Source: Amycolatopsis pithecellobii
Lineage (GTDB): Bacteria; Actinomycetota; Actinomycetes; Mycobacteriales; Pseudonocardiaceae
DNA: 64,000 bases
Direction of reading: 5' to 3'
Assembly: GCF_009707865.1 (NCBI RefSeq)
Contig: NZ_WMBA01000001.1
Location: forward strand, 124,001-188,000
Below are positions 1-7,051 of this stretch, one piece after another. Position 1 is the first letter of the stretch, and the number at the start of each line of letters is the position of its first letter. The translations under genes were made by a program, and so were the position numbers. Under the pieces are notes generated by a model that was not told the origin of the DNA, searched no databases, and worked only from the letters and a program-made list of their open reading frames with translations.

Positions 1-35
1 GGCTTCATGCCAGTCAAGCCGGCCGTCGAAGGGCA

Positions 36-772
36 TCACGGTGTCCCCAGGTCCTTGGCGGATCGCGGTGCGTGGAGGAGATCGTTCAGCCCGCCGCGGG
101 CATCCTCGATGAGGATGGCTTCGGCGGCAGCTGAATCACGCGCGCGGAGAGCGCGGACCAGTGCCCGATGGCTGGAGTAGCGGTTCAGCCCGAAGGTGGT
201 GTCCTGTGCGATCCGTTCGAGTTGGCGGGTCCGGCGTTCGGCCTTGGAGAACACCCGAGCCTGGTCCAGTAGCCGGGACAGCACGGGGTTTCCCGCGCAC
301 GCCTCCAGTGTGTCGTTGAACCGCTGCATCGTGTCCAGCAGCTGATTGAGGTGCCCCTGCGGAATATGCCCGTCCCGCGTCCGCTGGACGACAAGGATCA
401 GGAGATCGTCAGCCTCGTCCAGGATCGCGTCGAGGCAGTCGAGCTGGTCCGGGGTCGCGTGTCGAGCCGCGAACCGGGCGACTATCCCGCGCAGGCCGAC
501 TTCTACTCCGACGAGGTCCTGCAGTGCCGTGTCGCTGATCTTCGAGACCGTCACCGTGCGCGGCCCCTTGCGGACCTGAGACCGTCCTGCTCCAGCCGTC
601 TGATCGCCTCGCGGACCGGGGTCGGGCCGACCGAGAGCTGCGCGGCCAGGCCACATTCGGTGACCTTTTCGCCGGCGCGGATCGCCCCGGTCACGATCGC
701 GTTGCGGATGGCCTTGTACGTGCGATCGGCAAGCGTGTCGCTCCGCAGTTTCGAGAGAGGGTCGATGGTCAC
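36..772 (-). pseudogene. Frameshifted GntR/FadR-family transcriptional regulator
   Basis: The first ~65 codons (from 772 down to about 580) encode a GntR winged helix: a 'LADRTYKAIRNAIVTGAIRAG' type opening followed by GPTPVREAIRRLEQDGL. The FCD effector domain (all-helical, ending with the HRALVRALRARDSAAAEAI segment) continues in a different minus-strand frame from about 580 to 36. The reading frame breaks near 572-580, right after the EQDGL of the recognition helix region; one missing base, or two extra, would restore a regulator of normal length (~240 residues). The FCD part lies next to no other open start, so this looks like one gene broken by a single indel or a sequence error. GntR/FadR proteins usually repress carboxylate or hydroxy-acid catabolic genes; the target here is unknown. 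Confidence 0.75.
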
Positions 773-816
773 CTCGGCACCGTACCGGCTGCCATAGCAG
801 CACCCCGGAAAGTAAC

Positions 817-835
817 CCTTTCGCGAGGAGAAAGG
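817..835. promoter_or_regulatory. Inverted repeat between LysR and GntR genes
   Basis: CCTTTC, seven bases, GAAAGG: perfect 6-bp arms lying between the stop of the LysR gene (841) and the start of the GntR gene (772), both on the minus strand. It could be a short terminator for the LysR transcript or a GntR operator; there is no T-tract, which slightly favours an operator. Confidence 0.4.
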
Positions 836-840
836 TGCGG

Positions 841-1749
841 CTACTGGGAGCGGGCAATACGGTCCGGTAATCGTGCGGCCAGATGCTTGATCAACTCGCT
901 GATCCGCCGAGGGATGTGGACATCGTCGGACAGGAGTGCGTAGATGTCGGCGGGCGGTGTCGGCACGTCAGGCAGCACGCGCACCAGGGCGCCGCTCTCG
1001 AGGTGGGGCCGGACCTGCCATTCCGAGCGCATGATCACGCCACGGCCCTGCAGCGCCCAGTCGGTCACGACGTCCCCGTCGTTGCTCGACAGGCGGCCGC
1101 GCACACGCACCTGACGAGGGTTACGGGCGTCTCCGAAGCGCCACAGTGCGAATTCCCCCTCGTTCTCGCGGAGCACGATGCAGTCGTGGCCGGTCAGGTC
1201 CTCGATCCGCTCGGGCATCCCTCGCAGTTCCACATAGGACGGCGCGGCGCACGGGACCCGGCGGTTCTTCGCCAGCCGCCGCATCCGCAGCGATGAGTCC
1301 GGCGGCGTTCCGACGTGGACGGCCATGTCGAACTCGCGCCGGTGCGGGCGCAGGGGGAGGGGTGTGGTGCGGAGCTGAATGCTCAGCTGTGGATGCAGAG
1401 CGGTGAACTCGCCGAGGAGCGGCGCGACGTGTGCGCGTCCGAGGCCGAGAGTCGCCTGAACCACGATGGATCCCCGCAGGTCGCCGGATCGGTGGGTGAT
1501 CAGGTCTTCGAGTTCGCGGACCTGGTCGAGGATCGACTCCACGCGCGCGGCGTACAACTCTCCCTCAGAGGTCAGCGCGAGCCGGCGCGTGCCGCGGCGC
1601 ACCAAGCGTGCGTCGAGCCGGCGTTCCAGGGCGCTGAGGCGCTTGCTGACGACCGGCAGCGAGCATTCCAGCTCACGGGCGGCCGCCGTGAGCGTCTCGC
1701 TGGCGGCGACCACTTGGAAGAAGCGGAGGTCGTCGATCGAGGTGGTCAT
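841..1749 (-). CDS. LysR-family transcriptional regulator
   Basis: About 302 residues, the usual LysR length. The N-terminal winged helix (residues ~1-60) has the family pattern: DDLRFFQVVAASETLTAAA, then SLPVVSKRLSALERRLDARL and the RRGTRRLALTSEG wing. A periplasmic-binding-protein-like effector domain follows. An open start exists six codons further upstream (1767), but the MTTSIDDLRF start at 1749 fits the family better. It is transcribed divergently from the tartrate/malate-dehydrogenase-like gene at 1913 with about 160 bases between them, so it most likely controls that hydroxy-acid operon. The inducer is not deducible from the sequence. Confidence 0.88.
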   Translation of the reverse strand: MTTSIDDLRFFQVVAASETLTAAARELECSLPVVSKRLSALERRLDARLVRRGTRRLALTSEGELYAARVESILDQVRELEDLITHRSGDLRGSIVVQATLGLGRAHVAPLLGEFTALHPQLSIQLRTTPLPLRPHRREFDMAVHVGTPPDSSLRMRRLAKNRRVPCAAPSYVELRGMPERIEDLTGHDCIVLRENEGEFALWRFGDARNPRQVRVRGRLSSNDGDVVTDWALQGRGVIMRSEWQVRPHLESGALVRVLPDVPTPPADIYALLSDDVHIPRRISELIKHLAARLPDRIARSQ

Positions 1750-1782
1750 CGCGTCACACCGGGGCAAGCGTCAAGTTCGTTG

Positions 1783-1799
1783 CTTTCCATGAGCGAAAG
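1783..1799. promoter_or_regulatory. Candidate LysR binding site (T-N11-A)
   Basis: CTTTC-N7-GAAAG, a perfect 5-bp inverted repeat that contains a T-N11-A core (T1784, A1796), in the divergent interval between the LysR gene and the dehydrogenase at 1913. LysR proteins typically bind such a site and regulate both directions. The assignment rests on position and symmetry only. Confidence 0.45.
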
Positions 1800-1912
1800 G
1801 ATATGTTGCCCCGGGCCCTCTTGTTGCGGCGTTCGCTGTCGATCAAGGTGGAGGCGCGCGCTTACCCGCCAGACCGGGCGCGTGCCTACCCGAAGAGGCA
1901 GAGGAGTGTCCG

Positions 1913-3037
1913 GTGTCCCACCGTTACCGCATCGCGGCCATCCCGGGCGATGGCATCGGTCGTGAAGTCGTCCCGGAAGGGCTCAGATGCCTGCAGGCCG
2001 CCGCTGAGACCCACGGTTTTGCGCTCGAGACAGCCGAATTCGGATTCGCCTGTGCCGACTACTGGGCGAGATACGGCGAAATGCTGCCTCCGGATTGGCG
2101 TGATGTGCTCGCCGGCTTCGACGCGATCTTCTTCGGCGCGGTCGGGTGGCCCGAGGTGGTTCCTGACCACGTGTCGCTGTGGGGCAGCCTGCTGCAGTTC
2201 CGCCGCGGGTTCGACCAGTACGTCAGCCTGCGGCCGGTCCGGCTGCTTCGCGGAGTCCGCAGCCCGCTGCGCGACCACGGGCCTGGTGACATCGACTTCC
2301 TCGTCGTCCGCGAGAACACCGAGGGCGAGTACTCCAGCATCGGCGGCCGGATCTTCGACGGCAGCGACCGTGAGACGGTGCTGCAGGAGACCGTGATGAC
2401 CCGGACCGGAGTGGACCGCGTGCTGCGATACGCGTTCGACCTCGCCGCCGCCCGCCCGCGCAAGCACCTGACGTGGGCGACGAAGAGCAACGGTATCTCC
2501 GTCTCGATGCCCTACTGGGACGAGCGCGCGGTCGCGATGGCACAGCAGTACCCAGAGGTGGCCGTGGACAAGGACCACATCGACATTCTCACGGCCAAAT
2601 TCGTCCTGCGGCCCGAGCAGTACGACGTCGTCGTCGCGAGCAACCTGTTCGGCGACATCCTTTCCGACCTCGGCCCGGCATGCACCGGAACCATCGGGAT
2701 CGCCCCGAGTGCCAACATCAACCCGGACCGCACGTGGCCAAGCCTGTTCGAGCCGGTGCACGGGTCGGCCCCCGACATCGCCGGGCGCGGGATCGCCAAC
2801 CCGGTGGGGCAGATCTGGAGTGGCGCGATGATGCTCGACCACCTCGGGGAGCCGGCCGCGGCCGCGCATGTCGTGGCGGCGATCGAAAGCGTCCTCGACG
2901 GGCAGCCGGAAGTGCTCACTCCCGACCTCGGCGGCAGCGGCACGACCGAAGGCCTGGGCAAGGCGATTGCGGCCGAGATCGCCGCCGGAGATTCATGGCA
3001 GCCCGGTACCCACCCGGAAGCGACCACGGCGCCATGA
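1913..3037 (+). CDS. Tartrate / D-malate dehydrogenase-type decarboxylating dehydrogenase
   Basis: About 374 residues of the isocitrate/isopropylmalate dehydrogenase family, which oxidise a 2-hydroxy acid with NAD and Mg/Mn, often with decarboxylation. The sequence has the N-terminal IPGDGIG, the substrate loop VRENTEGEYSSIGGR, the TKSNGISVSMPYWDE segment characteristic of tartrate/D-malate dehydrogenases rather than LeuB, the metal-binding DHIDILTAKFV and SDLGPACTG segments, and the NAD-binding EPVHGSAPDIAG. The GTG start at 1913 follows a GAGGAGTG ribosome site. It heads a plus-strand operon and its stop overlaps the ATG of the hydantoinase-B remnant. Tartrate, D-malate or a related hydroxy diacid is the likely substrate; which one cannot be told from sequence alone. 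Confidence 0.88.
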   Translation: MSHRYRIAAIPGDGIGREVVPEGLRCLQAAAETHGFALETAEFGFACADYWARYGEMLPPDWRDVLAGFDAIFFGAVGWPEVVPDHVSLWGSLLQFRRGFDQYVSLRPVRLLRGVRSPLRDHGPGDIDFLVVRENTEGEYSSIGGRIFDGSDRETVLQETVMTRTGVDRVLRYAFDLAAARPRKHLTWATKSNGISVSMPYWDERAVAMAQQYPEVAVDKDHIDILTAKFVLRPEQYDVVVASNLFGDILSDLGPACTGTIGIAPSANINPDRTWPSLFEPVHGSAPDIAGRGIANPVGQIWSGAMMLDHLGEPAAAAHVVAAIESVLDGQPEVLTPDLGGSGTTEGLGKAIAAEIAAGDSWQPGTHPEATTAP

Positions 3038-3358
3038 CTTCACCGGTCTCCGACCCGATCGGCCTGGAGGTCCGGTGGGACCGGCTCGCGGCGGCGACCG
3101 ACCATCGAGTGCGCGGTCACCGTCGACGACGATCAGATCGAGCGCAGTCGTCGCGCCGTGTGTGGCTACCGCGGGAGCGTCCGCATTCTGGTCAACGGGG
3201 TCGTGGTGCTGTGGAACCTCGTCCCGTCCGACCGGGTGGCCGGGACCTGGACCGGTCTGTACACCGTCGGGTGGGCGAGTGGCGGTCGCCCGCGTCAGTG
3301 CATTGCAGCGCAAGTCCTCCGCGAGCCGCGCGCGGTGACAACCACCAGAGGGAAAGAC
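3034..3358 (+). pseudogene. Remnant of a hydantoinase B / 5-oxoprolinase-type gene
   Basis: An ATG at 3034 overlaps the preceding stop (ATGA) and reads MTSPVSDPIGLEVRWDRLAA, which resembles the usual opening of HyuB/acetophenone-carboxylase-type subunits (DPI.LEV....L....E). After about 23 codons the match stops, and the next frame reads PTIECAVTVDDDQIE, which resembles an internal HyuB strand (AVTV.GD.I.VDF.G). No long frame continues to 3358. I read this as a coupled operon gene reduced to its start joined to an internal piece by deletion and frameshift. An alternative is chance similarity in an untranslated spacer. Intact HyuB proteins are ~500-600 residues; fewer than 110 codons remain here. 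Confidence 0.5.
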
Positions 3359-4333
3359 ATGCATCGAGTCCTGATCACCACCGACTACCTCCGCCCTGGC
3401 GACGAAGTCGATCAGTTGCTGAGACGTTCCGGGCTGTCGACCGAGCACCTGCCCATGGTGGGCCGGCGCGACCCCGATCAACTCGCCGAAGCCCTTGCCG
3501 GGATCGACGCTGCTTTGGTGGCCAATGAACCCTTGACGGCCGATGTCCTCGCCCGCGCACCGAAGCTGCGGGTCATCGTGCGGACGGGCGTGGGCTACGA
3601 CTCGATCGACGTCGCCGCCGCGACCCGCCTGGGGATCAGCGTGAGCAACCTGCCCGGCATCAACGCCAACGCGGTGGCCGAGTACACGATCGGTTTGATG
3701 CTCGCGGGGGCCCGGCGTCTTGTGCAATCCGCGCAAGGTGTTTCGCGAGGGGCCTGGCCTCGTGAAGACGGGCATGAGCTACGCGGGTCGACACTCGGGC
3801 TCGTCGGTTATGGGGCCTCGGCACGGGCGGTGGTGCCGTTGGCTCGAGCCTTCGGCCTGACCGTGGTCTGTACCACTGGCGTGCCGGGACGGCTGCGGAG
3901 CGACCCCGCGGTCCGCTTCGTGGATCTGCCCGAGCTGCTCGCCATTTCCGACTACGTCTCGGTGCACACGTCGCTCACCGAACGGACCCGCGGTCTCTTC
4001 GACGAGTCGGCGTTCAAACAGATGAAGCCGACGGCGCTGCTGGTCAACACCGCTCGCGGACCCATCGTCGAGGAGGACGCGCTGGTCTCGGCCGTGCGGG
4101 CGGGAGAGATCGCGGGCGCCGCACTCGACGTCGTCAGTGACGAGCCGCTACCACTCAGCAGCCCGCTGCGCGGCGTGGACGGCATCGTCGTCTATTCCCA
4201 TCTGGCCGGGCAGACCGCCGAGGCGCGCGCCGCCGCCGGTCGCCAAGGAGCCGAGGAACTGCTGGCGGCCCTCGCCGGCCGGCCGCGGCACGCGGTGAAT
4301 GCCAATCGGGTCACCGCTCACGAAGAGAAATGA
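3359..4333 (+). CDS. D-2-hydroxyacid dehydrogenase (phosphoglycerate dehydrogenase-like)
   Basis: About 324 residues from the ATG at 3359, which follows AGAGGGAAAG; the open frame runs further upstream but that part is the decayed HyuB remnant. It shows the family layout: an outer catalytic domain (RTGVGYDSIDV), a Rossmann NAD domain with LGLVGYGASA around residue 150, and the catalytic set Arg233 (VNTARGPIV), Glu262 (DVVSDEPLP) and His281 (SHLAGQT). The enzyme interconverts a 2-keto acid and a D-2-hydroxy acid with NAD(P)H in the cytoplasm. Its stop overlaps the next start region, so it is probably co-transcribed with the tartrate-dehydrogenase-like gene and the AtuA-like gene in hydroxy-acid metabolism. 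Confidence 0.88.
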   Translation: MHRVLITTDYLRPGDEVDQLLRRSGLSTEHLPMVGRRDPDQLAEALAGIDAALVANEPLTADVLARAPKLRVIVRTGVGYDSIDVAAATRLGISVSNLPGINANAVAEYTIGLMLAGARRLVQSAQGVSRGAWPREDGHELRGSTLGLVGYGASARAVVPLARAFGLTVVCTTGVPGRLRSDPAVRFVDLPELLAISDYVSVHTSLTERTRGLFDESAFKQMKPTALLVNTARGPIVEEDALVSAVRAGEIAGAALDVVSDEPLPLSSPLRGVDGIVVYSHLAGQTAEARAAAGRQGAEELLAALAGRPRHAVNANRVTAHEEK

Positions 4334-4338
4334 GGAAC

Positions 4339-5721
4339 ATGCACAACGAACCGGTGAAGTCCGTCCGGGTCCTGTCGCCGGGCGGAATGCTCGGCGCCGG
4401 CTGGGACCACGCGACGGTCGAGCGCGGCATCGCACTGGGCGCCGACGTGATCAGCATCGATGCCGGATCCACGGACTCCGGTCCCTATTACCTCGGCTCG
4501 GCGACCCCCAAGACAGCGGCCAAGGCGGTGGCGCGCGACCTGCGCAGCCTGCTGACGGCGGCCTCCGGCGCGGGCATACCCGTGATCGTGGGCTCGTGTG
4601 GCACGAGCGGGACCGACAGCGGCGTCGACTGGGTTGCCGGTATCGCCGCCGAGGTGATGGCCGAGGAAGGCCTGGATCTGACGGTCGCGAAGATCTACAG
4701 CGAGCAGAACGCCGCTGAGCTGAAGGAGTGTCTCAACGCCGGCCGGATCCACCCGCTGCCGCCGTTGGGGGAGCTGCGGGCGGAGACCATCGAAAGCTGT
4801 ACTCACATCGTCGGCGCGATGGGCCACGAGCCGATCGTCGAGGCGCTGCGTGCGGGCGCCCAGGTCGTGCTCGCCGGCCGTGCCACCGACACGGCGGTCG
4901 CGGCCGCCTATCCGCTCATGAAGGGGATGCCGCCGGGGCCCACGTGGCATGCCTCGAAGATCATCGAGTGCGGCGGCCAATGCACCAGCAATCCGCGCGC
5001 GGGTGGGGTCCTCGCCACCATCGATGCCGAGGGCTTCACCATCGAGCCCCTCGATCCCACGGCGGCGTGCACGCCGATCCTGGTGGCCGCCCACATGCTC
5101 TACGAGACCGTGAATCCGTTCGAGATGCGAGAGCCCGACGGCACCCTCGACGTCCGCGACGCCCAGTACATCGCCGTCGACGACCGGATCGTCCGGGTCG
5201 AAGGGTCGAAGTTCCACGTCGCCGATCAATACACCATCAAGCTGGAGGGCGCCCGGATCACGGGCTACGAGACGATGTCGTTCACGGCGATCCGGGACCC
5301 GCTCATTCTCGCCGATATCGACGCCTGGGCGGACCTGATGCGCACGATGCTCGCGCAGCGGGTGGGCCAGACGCTGGGGCTGGCTGCCGACGAATACGCC
5401 TTCGACCTCCGCCTCTACGGCCACAACGCGGTCCTCGACGACCTCGAGCCCGAGAGCGGGCCGCCCCGCGAGGTAGGGGTGATGTTGCTCGTCAACGCGT
5501 CCGACCAGGCGACCGCCACGGCGGTCGCGAAGGTCGCCAACCCGATGATGCTGCACCTGCCGGCACCGGCGATGGACTACCTGCCGAGCCTCGCCTTCCC
5601 GTCCTCGCCGGCCGAGGCCGAACGCGGCGCGGCGTATGAGTTCGTGCTGAACCATGTCGTGGACTGCGACAGCCCCACGAGCCTGTTCCGGATCGAGATC
5701 GAGGAGAAGACCCATGCCTGA
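4339..5721 (+). CDS. AtuA-like protein (DUF1446, acyclic terpene utilisation family)
   Basis: About 460 residues, a full-length DUF1446/AtuA-type protein: the Gly-rich opening VRVLSPGGMLGAGWDHATV, the DAGSTDSGPYYLGSATPK segment, an IVGSCGTSGTDSGVDW loop and the later ECGGQCTSNPRAGG region are typical. AtuA is needed for growth on citronellol/geraniol in Pseudomonas, but the reaction of the family is not established; many members sit beside DUF4387 proteins, as here (the DUF4387 gene overlaps its last codons). ATG 4330 overlaps the previous stop and ATG 4339 lies three codons later; the second is chosen because family members start close to VRVLSP. Context suggests a role in hydroxy- or keto-acid breakdown. 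Confidence 0.8.
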   Translation: MHNEPVKSVRVLSPGGMLGAGWDHATVERGIALGADVISIDAGSTDSGPYYLGSATPKTAAKAVARDLRSLLTAASGAGIPVIVGSCGTSGTDSGVDWVAGIAAEVMAEEGLDLTVAKIYSEQNAAELKECLNAGRIHPLPPLGELRAETIESCTHIVGAMGHEPIVEALRAGAQVVLAGRATDTAVAAAYPLMKGMPPGPTWHASKIIECGGQCTSNPRAGGVLATIDAEGFTIEPLDPTAACTPILVAAHMLYETVNPFEMREPDGTLDVRDAQYIAVDDRIVRVEGSKFHVADQYTIKLEGARITGYETMSFTAIRDPLILADIDAWADLMRTMLAQRVGQTLGLAADEYAFDLRLYGHNAVLDDLEPESGPPREVGVMLLVNASDQATATAVAKVANPMMLHLPAPAMDYLPSLAFPSSPAEAERGAAYEFVLNHVVDCDSPTSLFRIEIEEKTHA

Positions 5722-6052
5722 GACCACCCTCGCGGACCTCGCGCATGAGGTCCGGTCCAAGAACGCCGGCCCGTTCTGGGTCACCATGGAAGTGTTCCTG
5801 CGCGACGCCGACGGCTACCGGATCGCCGCGGACGAGTCGTTCCTCAACGAGCGCGTGATCGCGGAGCTGTACCGGGTGGAGGAGAGCACGATCCAGATCT
5901 TCCGGATCCCGTCGCTCAACGTTGTGAAGATCTCCTTCCCCCGCCCGCTCAGTCAGGGATCGCTGCGCGACCGGGACACGCATGCCGGCCAGCACCACGT
6001 CCCCCTCGCACGCATGCCGATCACGACACTCGCCGATCGCGCGGATCGCTGA
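5714..6052 (+). CDS. DUF4387 protein, partner of AtuA-like protein
   Basis: About 112 residues starting at the ATG of MPETTLADLAHEVRSKNAGP, which overlaps the end of the AtuA-like gene by eight bases. The RSKNAGPFWVTMEVF and VVKISFPRP segments and the C-terminal GDRD..AGQHHVPLA-like stretch match the DUF4387 family, which is encoded next to or fused with AtuA/DUF1446 proteins. The tight overlap implies coupled translation and a complex with the upstream protein. Function unknown; it is the last gene of the operon and is followed by a strong hairpin. Confidence 0.8.
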   Translation: MPETTLADLAHEVRSKNAGPFWVTMEVFLRDADGYRIAADESFLNERVIAELYRVEESTIQIFRIPSLNVVKISFPRPLSQGSLRDRDTHAGQHHVPLARMPITTLADRADR

Positions 6053-6058
6053 CGACCT

Positions 6059-6089
6059 CGCAGATCGATGATCACCTCATCGATCTGCG
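6059..6089. terminator. Bidirectional hairpin between convergent genes
   Basis: CGCAGATCGATG, seven bases, CATCGATCTGCG: perfect 12-bp arms. It begins seven bases after the DUF4387 stop, and its far arm lies inside the last codons of the convergent amidohydrolase (stop at 6077-6079). It lacks a clear T-tract, as is common in actinomycetes. Position between two converging genes supports a two-way terminator. Confidence 0.7.
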
Positions 6090-7051
6090 CCGCTACGCGG
6101 GCCGGCCAAGCGGTGCGCGGCGGTGGGGAAGAGATCGAGCGCGCGTCGTCCGATCAGCTCCGCCTGGGCTGGGGTGATGTTCGACGAGTTTCGCAGAGCG
6201 GCGATGTTGGCGGCGATGGTGTGGTCGTCGCTGCAGGGGACGCCGGCGTCGCCGCCGTACAGGATGTGGTCGACGGGGACCATGGTCAATGCGGCGGCGA
6301 GGTTGGGGTCGGTGCCGGAGGCGGCGGTGTCGAGGTAGAGGTGGCTCAGCTGCTCGGCAATATGCGCTGCGGTGAACCGGTCGCCGTCGGGCACCCAGGG
6401 CTGGGTGCCGAGCAGGCCGAGACGTCCGGAGAGGGCCGGGAGTGCGCCGCCGCAGTGGGCGAGGATGAAACGGATATCGGGGTGGCGGTGGAATATGCCT
6501 CGGTAGAGCATGGCGACGACGGTGCGGGTCGTGTCGAACGCGACCTCCACCAGTGGGGTGGGCAGGCCGAGTTCGGGCCGCCTCGTCGTGTCAGGGTGCA
6601 CGAACACGACCGCGCTACGCCGGTTCAGCTCATCCCATACCGGTTCCAGCGCGGGGTCGGACAGATTGACGCCGTGGTAGGTCGTGCTCACCGCCCAGCC
6701 GTCCGGCCGCAGGGCCGAGTCCGCCCTGGCGATCTCCGTAAGCGCGGCTTGCGGGTCGTCGGTGGGCAGTGCAGCCAGCAGGCCGAAGCGACCAGGGTGC
6801 TCAGTGACGAGTTCGGCGCCGTAATCGTTCGAGGTGCGTAGCGCGTCGTGGGTTTGCGGCACCGCGCTCAGCAGTTGCATCGCCACCCCTGTCCGGTCCA
6901 TCGACCGCAGGGCGCCTTCGACGGTCCAGTGGTAGGGCTGCGGTGCGAGGAAACACAGCTCACGCATGGCGGTCAAGGCGGTGTGCCGCTGCTCCTCGGT
7001 GGTCGGCGGGGTGAAGTGCGCGTGCACGTCCACCCAGTTCCCAGTGCTCAA
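6077..7051 (-). CDS. Amidohydrolase-2 family metal-dependent hydrolase/decarboxylase
   Basis: About 324 residues from a TTG start (7051) that overlaps the stop of the aldehyde dehydrogenase and has GGAAGGA seven bases upstream. The N-terminal VDVHAHFTPP gives the HxH metal ligands; FVHPDT, ILAHCGGALP and the late GGDAGVP (where family members have a metal-binding Asp) complete the TIM-barrel pattern of the ACMSD / gamma-resorcylate decarboxylase group. Such enzymes decarboxylate aromatic or unsaturated acids or hydrolyse C-C and amide bonds. Coupling to the upstream aldehyde dehydrogenase suggests a two-step pathway. The substrate is unknown. Confidence 0.82.
   Translation of the reverse strand: MSTGNWVDVHAHFTPPTTEEQRHTALTAMRELCFLAPQPYHWTVEGALRSMDRTGVAMQLLSAVPQTHDALRTSNDYGAELVTEHPGRFGLLAALPTDDPQAALTEIARADSALRPDGWAVSTTYHGVNLSDPALEPVWDELNRRSAVVFVHPDTTRRPELGLPTPLVEVAFDTTRTVVAMLYRGIFHRHPDIRFILAHCGGALPALSGRLGLLGTQPWVPDGDRFTAAHIAEQLSHLYLDTAASGTDPNLAAALTMVPVDHILYGGDAGVPCSDDHTIAANIAALRNSSNITPAQAELIGRRALDLFPTAAHRLAGPRSGADR

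Noticed and set aside
4318-5787. Very long minus-strand frame opposite the AtuA-like gene (and similar long antisense frames at 15955-17145, 50466-52391 and 27663-28610)
   Set aside because: They mirror strongly biased codons of real plus-strand genes; the translations are low-complexity Arg/Asp/Gly/Val-rich and match no family.
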